In this document: one piece after another, positions 48,926-57,336 of the stretch
Numbering within the stretch: position 1 is the stretch's first letter
Layout: every line of letters starts with the position of its first letter
The notes under the pieces: model-generated
The model's database searches: none
What the model was told of the DNA's origin: nothing
Seen by the model: only the letters and a program-made list of their open reading frames with translations
Position numbers and translations under genes: made by a program
Origin: Peribacillus muralis
GTDB lineage: Bacteria; Bacillota; Bacilli; Bacillales; DSM-1321
Direction of reading: 5' to 3'
Assembly (NCBI RefSeq): GCF_001645685.2
Contig: NZ_CP017080.1
Coordinates: 3,215,051 to 3,279,050 of the forward strand
Length of the DNA stretch: 64,000 nt

Positions 48926-49060
48926 CTATACTCTTATGTATTGCTTTTCTCTCGTACCATTTTCTGCAATGAATATTTGCACATCTTCAATGGATAGCCC
49001 AGCATTTCTCGCTTCCACCATTAAACTAACCCATTCTTCCAATTCCTTGCTTGCGTTCAA
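48926..49060 (-). CDS. SinI-family anti-repressor
   Basis: 44 residues: KELEEWVSLMVEARNAGLSIEDVQIFIAENG is the SinI/SinR dimerisation fold (EWVxLMxEAxxAGxSxEEIxxFL). SinI proteins bind SinR-type repressors and relieve repression of biofilm matrix genes. No DNA-binding helix-turn-helix is present, so it is an antagonist, not a repressor. TTG start with GGGTGGGG 6 bases upstream. Single-gene transcript: GEMM riboswitch 21 bases upstream, terminator 15 bases downstream. No SinR-like partner is in the window. Confidence 0.8.
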   Translation of the reverse strand: MNASKELEEWVSLMVEARNAGLSIEDVQIFIAENGTREKQYIRV

Positions 49061-49081
49061 GACAAACCCCACCCAACTTGT

Positions 49082-49154
49082 GGCAACACAGCCATCTTAG
49101 CATTAGCCTTAGACCTGTAATTTTGCGTCCCTACTTTTCAATAGGTTTGCCTTT
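49082..49154 (-). promoter_or_regulatory. Cyclic di-GMP-I (GEMM) riboswitch
   Basis: Minus strand: AAAGGCAAACC, then P2 stem CCTATT-GAAA-AGTAGG with the conserved GAAA loop, then GGGACGCAAA (49122-49129 is GACGCAAA), AGGTCTAAGG, a second arm and the closing GTTGCC (49082-49087), which pairs with GGCAA to form P1. These are the invariant elements of the class I c-di-GMP aptamer. It ends 21 bases before the SinI-like start, next to the ribosome binding site; no separate terminator is seen between aptamer and gene, so translational control is plausible. Confidence 0.88.
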
Positions 49155-49446
49155 CTCAAGAATTCTCCGCATTTTTTCCAATCGATTAGACCAATATTAA
49201 TTATCTTGAATACTTACTATTATTATACTTTTAATTATGATTAAAAGGATCAAAATAGCTCATAATACTATTCGTTTTATTTCGTCATTTTTCACCAATT
49301 AGCGACATCTTGATATAAAATCATTGTTAAATCAATCTTTCTCCATTCAGAAAAAATAGAAACAACTGTTGAAATTAAATAATATTACTATTCCATAAAA
49401 ATAATTTCCATACCATCATCATCAAGCATTTCAGTAACTACCCTAT
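49155..49446. other. Leader and upstream region of the riboswitch
   Basis: AT-rich. TATAAT at 49222-49227 (minus) could start the riboswitch transcript about 60 bases upstream of the aptamer; the -35 is weak. A short reading frame (VVTEMLDDDGMEIIFME, near 49380-49445, minus) looks like a protein tail remnant. No other gene seen. Confidence 0.45.
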
Positions 49447-49490
49447 AAAAAAAGACAGGATGACAAACCATTTCATAGGTGCATCCTGAC
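49447..49490 (-). terminator. Terminator after the ABC-transporter fragment
   Basis: CAGGATG / CATCCTG stem with a 19-base loop, then TCTTTTTTT on the minus strand. Confidence 0.65.
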
Positions 49491-49515
49491 TTTCCTTACA
49501 TGATATATATGTCTT

Positions 49516-49659
49516 TTACCCATACACACTAGATTTCTTTGGAATGCCTAATAAATGGCTGAATATCCCTCCCCTCACATTCGCTAACTGATTATATTCA
49601 CCCACCTGTATGATTTCTCCCTGATTCATGACAAGCACTTGATCTGCATCGTCTAAACC
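49516..49659 (-). pseudogene. C-terminal fragment of an ABC exporter ATPase
   Basis: About 47 codons reading SGLDDADQVLVMNQGEIIQVGEYNQL then IFSHLLGIPKKSSVYG and stop. This is the end of an ABC ATPase domain after Walker B/H-loop (DADQVLVMNQGEI pattern). No upstream body; a stop precedes it in frame. It retains its terminator. A decayed transporter gene. Confidence 0.7.
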
Positions 49660-49662
49660 TGA

Positions 49663-49788
49663 TCACTTTAACTTTCTGCGATGTTTATTAAACACTTTCA
49701 TGAAAATACTTCCATCATCTGTTTTGTAAAACTTTACTCCAACTAATTTTAAAGGTGTCCATACTTCTCTCATTTGGTATAAAGGCAT
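49663..49788 (-). CDS. 41-residue basic small ORF
   Basis: MPLYQMREVWTPLKLVGVKFYKTDDGSIFMKVFNKHRRKLK. AAAGGATG 7 bases before ATG; compact, well-composed, basic C-terminus. Its stop touches the start of the ABC fragment. No family recognised; coding is likely from composition and ribosome binding site. Confidence 0.5.
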   Translation of the reverse strand: MPLYQMREVWTPLKLVGVKFYKTDDGSIFMKVFNKHRRKLK

Positions 49789-50349
49789 AAAAATTCATCC
49801 TTTCTTTTCTAATTCATTAATCGAGTTTTTGCTTTGGATGAGGAAAAAATACAAATGTATATTTACCATTTTCACAACTGTATTTTTATAAAATCTCTTT
49901 ATCTTTTTTATCTAAGAACGATTTGTTCATTATAACGAATTAATAAAAAAAACTTACCACTCTTACATTATTATGTCAATTAGCTTCATTCCTCTTTCTA
50001 TTTACCTCACTATCTATTGGTAAACTTTCCTCAGCCATTAGGACTATATCTTTTTTAACATTTGTCCTTCCCGTAACCCGACTTGCCTATTTACAGTCAA
50101 TTGTCTCTTGAATCAGTGGATGCTCTAGGCATATAGGAACAAATAAAAAAAAGCTGCTTTTTTTCCAATATTCTTTCGAATTCCAAAGAATTAACGTTAC
50201 TTTTTTTTATATGTTCCTCAGGCAAAATATAAGATTTCATCATTAGGTTTATGCTTTTTTTGTCTAATTTTGTCTGTTTTAAAGAACTTAGTATACTTTA
50301 TTGAGAACAAATGCTATATTATAAAAAAACGGTTCATATGGAGGAAAAT
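49789..50349. other. AT-rich intergenic region before the second polysaccharide block
   Basis: About 560 bases. A minus-strand frame near 49985-50095 reads ASRVTGRTNVKKDIVLMAEESL then a charged tail and stop, like the end of a decayed regulator, but has no start. TTGTCT / TATACT-like elements near 50270-50295 may be the promoter of the plus-strand block. No RNA family recognised. Confidence 0.4.
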
Positions 50350-51525
50350 ATGACTAGCAGATATGGGGAATTTGACTCATTAAGGGGGGTGGCAGCGCTT
50401 ATTGTCTTAATTGGGCACTATATGATGGTTTTCCCGTCATATGCAAATTATCAGTACGGTTCAAACAGCCCGAATATGGTCTATTTTTTCAAGGAGAGCC
50501 CCCTACGCCTTATTTTCAGCAGTGGAAATGAGTCTGTCATTTTGTTCTTTGTATTGAGTGGTTTTGTTTTGTATTTATCCATTAATAGTAAAAAATTCGA
50601 CTATTCTACATTCTTAGTAAAACGGATGTTTCGAATTTATATTCCATATATAGTGGCTATAAGCATCGCTATACTAGCAAAGGTTCTCTTAAGTCATACT
50701 GAATTGCCATTTATCAGTACGTGGTTTGCTAAATCGTGGAAATCCTTGGATACACCTTCCTTATTAATACAACATTTTTTATTTATTGGACAATACAATA
50801 CAGATGCCTATAACAATGTAATCTGGTCACTTGTTCACGAAATGAGAATATCCATTATATTTCCTGTATTAATCTTCTTATTTATAAGAAAAAAGCTTAT
50901 GTACTCATTATTTTGGCTTGGAGGCTTAAGTCTATTAACGACTTTAATTCTTTATGTGTTTGGTTCTGGTTTAAGTATTACGAGCATTCTTCTTAGCCTT
51001 CATTACTGTACTCTTTTTTTAATGGGAGCTATCTTGGCTAAATACCGACATGAACTTTTTGCCTATGCTTCGAAAATGCGAAAAGTGATGAAAACGACAT
51101 TATTAATTGTCGCAATTATCTGTTTCATGTACGAGGGGATCATTGGTGAAGTTGATTTTCTGAACAATTATATTTTTAGAGATTATGTAGTCTCATTTGG
51201 TGTTTGTATCTTTATCACCTTAAGCGTGTCTTCCCAAAAAGCTTCTAGGCTATTAAGATCTAACATTCTTACTTTTCTAGGGAAAATATCATATAGCTTA
51301 TATTTATATCATCTCGTTTCCTTATTCTCATTGATGTACCTATTTTACGGTAAGATGCCGACCCTTTTATTATTGGTATGTTCCTTGATCTTTTCTATTC
51401 TACTCTCTTCAGTGGCTTATCAATTCATAGAAAAACCATCGATGAAGCTCGGATCTTATTTTACGAAGACGAAACGGATAGATACGATAGAAGAAACAAT
51501 CGAGGCAAAACGCAAAGTCGGATAA
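50350..51525 (+). CDS. Acyltransferase 3 family membrane protein
   Basis: 391 residues, about ten membrane helices, with FDSLRGVAALIVLIGHYMMVF at the N-terminus (catalytic-type His), the Arg-containing KRMFRIYIPY, and a long C-terminal region ending FIEKPSMKLGSYF. OafA-type enzymes O-acetylate surface polysaccharides. GGAGG lies 5 bases before ATG 50350; the earlier in-frame ATG has none. First gene of the plus-strand polysaccharide block. Confidence 0.9.
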   Translation: MTSRYGEFDSLRGVAALIVLIGHYMMVFPSYANYQYGSNSPNMVYFFKESPLRLIFSSGNESVILFFVLSGFVLYLSINSKKFDYSTFLVKRMFRIYIPYIVAISIAILAKVLLSHTELPFISTWFAKSWKSLDTPSLLIQHFLFIGQYNTDAYNNVIWSLVHEMRISIIFPVLIFLFIRKKLMYSLFWLGGLSLLTTLILYVFGSGLSITSILLSLHYCTLFLMGAILAKYRHELFAYASKMRKVMKTTLLIVAIICFMYEGIIGEVDFLNNYIFRDYVVSFGVCIFITLSVSSQKASRLLRSNILTFLGKISYSLYLYHLVSLFSLMYLFYGKMPTLLLLVCSLIFSILLSSVAYQFIEKPSMKLGSYFTKTKRIDTIEETIEAKRKVG

Positions 51526-51623
51526 CTGCTTACGTTTTCCGAACACCCATACTTACAAAAAATCATTAGCTCCATCTTTAAACTTATGGATTTTCTTACT
51601 ATTTCGAAAAAGTGGTGAACTCG

Positions 51624-52367
51624 ATGAATGAAAAAGTGAAAATTAAAGATTTTATACGGATTCTAAAAAAACGACTGCTGATCATTATACTCACTGCACT
51701 TTGTATAACTGGCTTCATTATTTTTTCATCCCTGTATATTATGAAACCTACGTATCAATACTCGACGCAAGTGCTCGCGGGATCATTAAGCATGAATGAA
51801 AAGGAAGCTTCCATAAATAAAGTTCAAGAAAATAGGCAACTCGCCCTTTCATATATGGATATTATCAAGAGTCCGCAAATCATGATAGGTGTTAAAGAGG
51901 CATTGAATCTTAAGACTTCAAGCTATGACTTACTTAAACAAGTATCGATTACCAATCGTGATAATTCACAAATCATTACGATTGCCGTCAAGGATTCAAA
52001 TCCTGAATCCGCAAAAGTGATCGCTCAAACGGTCGCGACGCAATCCATCTCAACATTCAAGGACATTACAAGTGTAAAACAAATCAGTATCCTTAATGAG
52101 AACGAAACGGGTCAAGCAGAGCTGCTTTTCCCAAAACCGAAATTCATCATCGCCATTTCAATTGTAATCGGATTTTTTGCCGGAATAGGATTGGCGCTTC
52201 TTAGAGAACATTTCGATGACTCTACCTACACAGATCGGGAACTTGAGCGTCTTGGCATTCCTATATTAGGTCGTTTACATGTAAATGACAAAAGAGCTAA
52301 CAGAAAACGGAAAACATCTTATAAAAATTTACCTTCCACGAAACGAGGTGAATTCAGTGAGTATTAA
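51624..52367 (+). CDS. Chain-length determinant Wzz/YveK-like protein
   Basis: 247 residues with a membrane helix near the N-terminus (about 20-40) and a second near residues 172-192 (KFIIAISIVIGFFAGIGLALL), the Wzz fold with an extracellular helical domain between. In Firmicutes the cytoplasmic tail activates a BY-kinase encoded next. Start is ATG 51624 or GTG 51612. Overlaps the next gene by 11 bases. Confidence 0.85.
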   Translation: MNEKVKIKDFIRILKKRLLIIILTALCITGFIIFSSLYIMKPTYQYSTQVLAGSLSMNEKEASINKVQENRQLALSYMDIIKSPQIMIGVKEALNLKTSSYDLLKQVSITNRDNSQIITIAVKDSNPESAKVIAQTVATQSISTFKDITSVKQISILNENETGQAELLFPKPKFIIAISIVIGFFAGIGLALLREHFDDSTYTDRELERLGIPILGRLHVNDKRANRKRKTSYKNLPSTKRGEFSEY

Positions 52368-52980
52368 ATTCACAAGGAAACAATCCTTTTACCTAAATGA
52401 TGTAATCAATAAAGACCAATTATATTCCATATGTAATACGATTCAGGCCAAACTTCAAAAAGATAATTCCGTATTGATGATCACTTCCATCTCACAATCT
52501 CAACATATAGCAAATGCTGCCGCATACTTGGCACTCGCCTTGTCCGATCAACGAAAACGGGTGCTGGTAGTTGACGCAAATCTGCGCCAACCTTCGCTGC
52601 ATCAATTGTTTAATATCGATAATTCATTTGGTTTGACCAACTTGCTTTTAAGTGAAGCGCCCCTTAATAACCAGGCTATACATATAAAAGGGACTCTATT
52701 TTGTCTTCCAACAAGCGAAGTACTTTATGAACCAACAGCTTTATTAACATTAGACACCCTCCCTACTTTGATAGCGGAATGGAAGGAACATTTCGATATC
52801 ATTTTATTTCACACATCGGATAGCTTGGATAAACCTGATGCGAATATTGTAGCTAAATATTGTGATGGCATCATTTTAGCGATACAAGAAGGAAGAGATA
52901 AGTTAGAAAAGATTGCAGGTGTGAAAAGGCAATTTGAAAGGGCGAATCTTGAAATATCGGGATCAATGATCATTTCATGA
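52357..52980 (+). CDS. BY-kinase-like protein lacking Walker A (degenerate CpsD/YwqD)
   Basis: 207 residues aligned in fold to CpsD/CapB-type tyrosine kinases: VLVVDANLRQPSLHQLF (Walker A' region) and NSFGLTNLL are kept. Where GEGKST should occur it reads TSISQSQHIANAAAYLA, with no P-loop Gly or Lys; Walker B reads DIILFHTSD without the second acidic motif, and no C-terminal Tyr cluster exists. GTG start with GAGGTG 6 bases before. Probably non-catalytic. Downstream of wzz, upstream of the sugar transferase. Confidence 0.82.
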   Translation: MSIKFTRKQSFYLNDVINKDQLYSICNTIQAKLQKDNSVLMITSISQSQHIANAAAYLALALSDQRKRVLVVDANLRQPSLHQLFNIDNSFGLTNLLLSEAPLNNQAIHIKGTLFCLPTSEVLYEPTALLTLDTLPTLIAEWKEHFDIILFHTSDSLDKPDANIVAKYCDGIILAIQEGRDKLEKIAGVKRQFERANLEISGSMIIS

Positions 52981-52997
52981 CTCAAGGAGGGTAACCA

Positions 52998-53636
52998 TTG
53001 GAATCTAAAGTAAGAGTCGATGGACAAGAAGAAATTCTACTGAAGCCACTATCGACATCATCATATTTTCATATAAAGCGTGCTATGGATTTTATCATCT
53101 CGTTTTTGTTGTTGCTGCTTTTATCACCTGTTTTATTCTTATTTTGCATTCTCATCCCTCTTGATTCGACTGGCTCGCCTTTTTTTTATCAGCAGAGACT
53201 CGGGCTGGATGGGAAGCCTTTCCAAATAATCAAATTACGTTCCATGGGCATCGACGCCGAAAAAAACGGTCCTAAATGGGCAAGCCAAAATGATCCGAGG
53301 GTGACGAGAATCGGCGCATTTATCCGAAAAACCAGGATTGATGAGCTCCCTCAATTAATTAATGTTTTAAAAGGAGATATGTCACTCATCGGTCCAAGGC
53401 CTGAAAGGGAATATTTTTATAAAGAATTCGAAACGTTTTTGCCTGGCTTTAAAAACCGTTTATATGTGAAGCCTGGAATAACGGGATGGGCGCAGGTGAA
53501 TGGGGGGTATGATTTAACGCCAAAAGAGAAGCTGCATTTCGATTTATATTACATTCGCCATCGCTCATTTACTATGGAGCTCAAGATTTTCTTACGAACG
53601 CTGACTATCGTCTTTACGGGTAATGGAGCCAGATAA
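52998..53636 (+). CDS. Initiating sugar transferase (polyprenyl-phosphate hexose-1-P transferase, WbaP/EpsL-like)
   Basis: 212 residues with one N-terminal membrane helix (about 28-52) and the catalytic domain: GSPFFYQQRLGLDGKPFQIIKLRSM, RKTRIDELPQLINVLKGDMSLIGPRPE and YVKPGITGWAQVNG, the bacterial sugar transferase signatures. It puts the first sugar-1-phosphate on undecaprenyl phosphate. TTG start with GGAGGG 6 bases before. Confidence 0.93.
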   Translation: MESKVRVDGQEEILLKPLSTSSYFHIKRAMDFIISFLLLLLLSPVLFLFCILIPLDSTGSPFFYQQRLGLDGKPFQIIKLRSMGIDAEKNGPKWASQNDPRVTRIGAFIRKTRIDELPQLINVLKGDMSLIGPRPEREYFYKEFETFLPGFKNRLYVKPGITGWAQVNGGYDLTPKEKLHFDLYYIRHRSFTMELKIFLRTLTIVFTGNGAR

Positions 53637-53659
53637 ACTATTAAAAGGGGTAATGAAAA

Positions 53660-54652
53660 ATGAATAAGGTACTAGTAACCGGGGGCTTTGGGTTTATCGG
53701 CTCTCATATTGTCGATGCATTGATGCGGAAAAATTATGAAGTGGCCATATATGACAACCTATCCAGCGGCTCCATCGGGAATGTACAAGCCAAAGTCACT
53801 CCCTTCTTTGGAAATGTGGAAGATGAAGCCTCCCTTGAAAATGCAATGGATACCTTCAGGCCTGACTATGTCATCCACCAAGCTGCCCAGGTTAGTGTAC
53901 AAAAGTCGATATCTGATATTACGAACGATGCACGGATCAATATCATGGGAACGATCAACATCGCCAAGCTCTCCCATAAGTATTCGGTAAAAAAGGTCGT
54001 GTTCGCTTCATCCGCGGCCGTATATGGAGATTCCGATGTTATGCCCATCACTTTATCACATCCTACTTCTCCATTATCTCCTTATGGTGCTTCAAAAAAG
54101 ACGGCAGAGGATTATCTAAAGCTTGCTAAAGAATTATACGATTTAAACTATGTGAATCTTCGGTACAGTAATGTGTATGGGCCTAGGCAGACAGCCAATG
54201 GCGAAGGCGGCGTCATATCGATCTTCACTAATTTAGTCATCAATAATGAGCGGCCTTATATATATGGGAACGGTAATCAAACGAGAGATTTCATTTTTGT
54301 AAATGATGTAGCCGATGCCAATGTGAAAGCGTTGGAATTCGAAGGAAGCGGCACCTTCAATATCTCATCAACCACCAGTACAAGCATCAATCAATTATTT
54401 TCCATCATTCAATCATTTGGCAGTCATCATATATCTCCCCTTTATAGACCAGCGAAAAACGGGGATATTAAAGAAAGCTTACTTTGCAATAAAATGACTA
54501 TCCAGAAATTAGGTTGGGAACCCATTCATTCACTTGAATCCGGCCTTGCCAGCACATATGAATTTTATGCCAATCAAAACCAGCATTCTTTACCTGCAAC
54601 CGAAGTTGGTTCAACTTCACCTATTCTTAAGCCAACGACTTTATCGTCTTGA
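53660..54652 (+). CDS. NAD-dependent sugar-nucleotide epimerase (GalE/Gne-like)
   Basis: 330 residues, extended short-chain dehydrogenase fold: VTGGFGFIGSHIVDAL (NAD binding), FASSAAVYGD, and catalytic SPYGASKKTAEDY. NVYGPRQ and YGNGNQTRDFIFVNDVA confirm the epimerase/dehydratase family. Specificity (UDP-Glc or UDP-GlcNAc 4-epimerase) cannot be read from sequence. GGGG about 8 bases before ATG 53660. Confidence 0.9.
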   Translation: MNKVLVTGGFGFIGSHIVDALMRKNYEVAIYDNLSSGSIGNVQAKVTPFFGNVEDEASLENAMDTFRPDYVIHQAAQVSVQKSISDITNDARINIMGTINIAKLSHKYSVKKVVFASSAAVYGDSDVMPITLSHPTSPLSPYGASKKTAEDYLKLAKELYDLNYVNLRYSNVYGPRQTANGEGGVISIFTNLVINNERPYIYGNGNQTRDFIFVNDVADANVKALEFEGSGTFNISSTTSTSINQLFSIIQSFGSHHISPLYRPAKNGDIKESLLCNKMTIQKLGWEPIHSLESGLASTYEFYANQNQHSLPATEVGSTSPILKPTTLSS

Positions 54653-54668
54653 ATCGGGAGCAAAACTA

Positions 54669-56135
54669 GTGAATACAAAGAAAAACTCCATATTGATCAA
54701 TATTGTTCATTTATTTTACAGCACCATTCTATCAAATGTATTAAATGCTGCGACTCTCATTTTATTAGCCAATTATTTCAACTCCAAGAACTATGGAATT
54801 TTCAGTGTGGCTCTTGCACTTGCCATGGTCATGAACTTTTTTACGGATCTCGGAGTAAGCAATACTTTTTTGCGTGAAGGAACGAAGCTGGAAAACCTCG
54901 GAAGAACATTTTCATCTTATATGAATCTTCGGATTGTCTGCTTGTTAGTAACCTTTATTGTATTCTTCTTCGCAATCAAGGTTCTCTATCAAGAACAAGA
55001 CGTTTTGTATATGATTTATAGCTTGATGATTCCGATGGTTATTGGCCTGGCCATGCAAAGTATCGGCATCACCTATTTTCAATTGATTGAAAGGATGCAG
55101 TTCATAGCATCCATCAAAATCTTCTCGTCCGTCGCTTTGATCATTTCAACAGCAGTTAGTATGGGCTTGCAAGTCGATGTCCATATAGCCGCCTTTTTAT
55201 ATGGATTTTCTTATTTATCCGGTGGACTTTACAGCCTGTATTTACTGCTGAAGAAAGCGCAAATGAATTGGGGAACTTCTTTTGAAAGAAAATTGTTAAC
55301 GAACCTCAGTCCGTTTTTGATCAGTGGATTATTCATTATGTTAATCCCGCAATTGGGTCCGCTAGTGTTGGAAAAGACCTTGCCTTTAACGCTTGTTGGC
55401 CTATTTGCAGTAGCCTATCGGATTCCATCCGCTTTATACCAAATACCAGGGGTCATTGCAGGGGCTTTCTTTCCGCTTTTGTTTAAGCAATATAATCGAG
55501 GTGAACTGGGCGAACACACGAGATTAAATATACTGCAAATGAAAATCATGTCATACATCGGTATGTGCATGACGGTATCATTATTTTACCTGGCTGCCTA
55601 CCTCGTCACCCTTTTATTTGGTGCCGAGTGGGGCTCTGCGGTTCAGCCTTTGAAAATATTGGCCTTCATCATCGTTCTGCAAGGCTTTAACATTGCCATC
55701 GCTGACGGTCTCACAACCAGAGGCCTACAAAACAGACGTACAATCGTTCAGTTTTTCACCATCATGATCGGGTTGCTTTCCTTCTATTATATGAGCAGCA
55801 ACTATGCTGTCGCTGGTGCAGCCTTTGCCGTATTAACCATGGAGATTGTCTCCTTCATTGGCTATGTCATTGCTTACCCAGAGAAGAAAACGGTCATTAC
55901 AAAGGTCATCCTGCCTTATGGTGCCTTCTTTACGATTAGCTTTGGCTTGATGGACTACTTATTATCAAAGCATCCTTTCATAGCCATGATTTCCACCATC
56001 ATGATGGTAACAGCCGCCATATTGCTGCTTGATAAACAGATCAAGGATCTAATCACAAACTTCATTAAAAAGAAACATACGGCCAAACATGAACAAGATG
56101 GGAGACAAAAAGGGAATGGAAAGATTGCTAATTAA
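54669..56135 (+). CDS. Polysaccharide flippase (Wzx-like), second copy
   Basis: About 488 residues with 12-14 membrane helices: LFYSTILSNVLNAATLILLANYFNSKNYGIFSVALALA start and FFTDLGVSNTFLREG typical of the PST family. GTG 54669 after GGGAGC; a longer frame overlapping the epimerase gene has no support. Provides the export step for the plus-strand block. Confidence 0.88.
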   Translation: MNTKKNSILINIVHLFYSTILSNVLNAATLILLANYFNSKNYGIFSVALALAMVMNFFTDLGVSNTFLREGTKLENLGRTFSSYMNLRIVCLLVTFIVFFFAIKVLYQEQDVLYMIYSLMIPMVIGLAMQSIGITYFQLIERMQFIASIKIFSSVALIISTAVSMGLQVDVHIAAFLYGFSYLSGGLYSLYLLLKKAQMNWGTSFERKLLTNLSPFLISGLFIMLIPQLGPLVLEKTLPLTLVGLFAVAYRIPSALYQIPGVIAGAFFPLLFKQYNRGELGEHTRLNILQMKIMSYIGMCMTVSLFYLAAYLVTLLFGAEWGSAVQPLKILAFIIVLQGFNIAIADGLTTRGLQNRRTIVQFFTIMIGLLSFYYMSSNYAVAGAAFAVLTMEIVSFIGYVIAYPEKKTVITKVILPYGAFFTISFGLMDYLLSKHPFIAMISTIMMVTAAILLLDKQIKDLITNFIKKKHTAKHEQDGRQKGNGKIAN

Positions 56136-57336
56136 TAAAAACACCTCCATATGGTCAGTCTTTCTCTTGCTATTTTTCATAACGCTCAGTAAATACAATA
56201 TCTCCATCGGTTTTTCCTTAAAAATTTACATGATATTTCTAGCCATTTTTTTCTGCATGCATTTTCGGGATTTTTATTTCGGTACACTTTATCATTATGA
56301 AATCCTTTTGCTGCTATTTTATTTCACTTATTGCCTGAGCGGCGCATTTTCACAATATCCTGAATCAAGCATTCGCGTCATCCTGGGAGTGATACTCGTA
56401 ATCGGCTGTTATTTCATCATGAGATATGTACTGGAGTTAACGTCTATAGGTGCCATTGAAAGCTCCATTGCCAATGTAGGAATCATCTTCAACATCCTCA
56501 GCCTATTCTTATATATCGTTGGAATACAGGTGACAGGAAGATTCCCGACGGGTGTTGAGATTACATCATATGGTTTATTATTGGACCGGGATTATCCAAG
56601 ATTGATTGGTCTGCTTGATGATCCAAACATCTTCATTTTCTTTAACACTCTATTTTTCTCGTTTTATTTAACCCATTTAAAGGGCTTCAAGCATTCAGCC
56701 GGATTCATCCTATGCATGATCACTTCCCTCCTGACTTTTTCAAGAGGCGGAATTTTAGCTCTTGTCCTTGTGGTGTTTTTGTACATGCTGATAGCTAATT
56801 TTTCAAAAAAAATCAAAATGATCGTTGTATCCTTATTATGTATATCCATGATGTATATCGCTGCATCACTCATACATATCGATGTTAATGACATCATCAC
56901 GAGCCGTGTTGATGACTTTTCAACCGATGGAGGAAGCGGACGGTTCGAGCTATGGGAGCAGGCACTTAACTACTTCATGTCCAATCCCCTTTTCGGTATT
57001 GGTGCTTTCAACTTTTCCGATTATTACGCCTTCGAGCATGACGAAAAGCTTTATGTCCACAACACGTATCTCGAAGTTTTAGTGGAATCCGGAATCATTG
57101 GTTTCCTTTTTTACCTATCTTTTTTATTGATGCTCATCATCACCTTATTCAAGACTAGATTACATAAAGAAAAACCGTTCATTGTGCTTACCCTGTTTGC
57201 CTTCTTGATACAGATGATGTCCCTTTCGCTTATGATCAATGAAGCATTTTTTTTCTTTTTAGCATTAACGTTAAAATATATTTCCCTATATGAGAGAAAA
57301 GAGGTGGATTATAATGACTTTCAGCATAAAGGATGA
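56116..57336 (+). CDS. O-antigen polymerase/ligase (Wzy-like)
   Basis: About 406 residues, ten or more membrane helices, with a large extracellular loop in the C-terminal half and the family segment RFELWEQALNYFMSNPLFGIGAFNF followed by HNTYLEVLVESGIIGF. This is the Wzy/ligase pattern. Start is uncertain: ATG 56116 (GGGAG 10 bases upstream) or ATG 56089; it overlaps the flippase gene end either way. Polymerises the repeat unit exported by the flippase. Confidence 0.85.
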   Translation: MERLLINKNTSIWSVFLLLFFITLSKYNISIGFSLKIYMIFLAIFFCMHFRDFYFGTLYHYEILLLLFYFTYCLSGAFSQYPESSIRVILGVILVIGCYFIMRYVLELTSIGAIESSIANVGIIFNILSLFLYIVGIQVTGRFPTGVEITSYGLLLDRDYPRLIGLLDDPNIFIFFNTLFFSFYLTHLKGFKHSAGFILCMITSLLTFSRGGILALVLVVFLYMLIANFSKKIKMIVVSLLCISMMYIAASLIHIDVNDIITSRVDDFSTDGGSGRFELWEQALNYFMSNPLFGIGAFNFSDYYAFEHDEKLYVHNTYLEVLVESGIIGFLFYLSFLLMLIITLFKTRLHKEKPFIVLTLFAFLIQMMSLSLMINEAFFFFLALTLKYISLYERKEVDYNDFQHKG

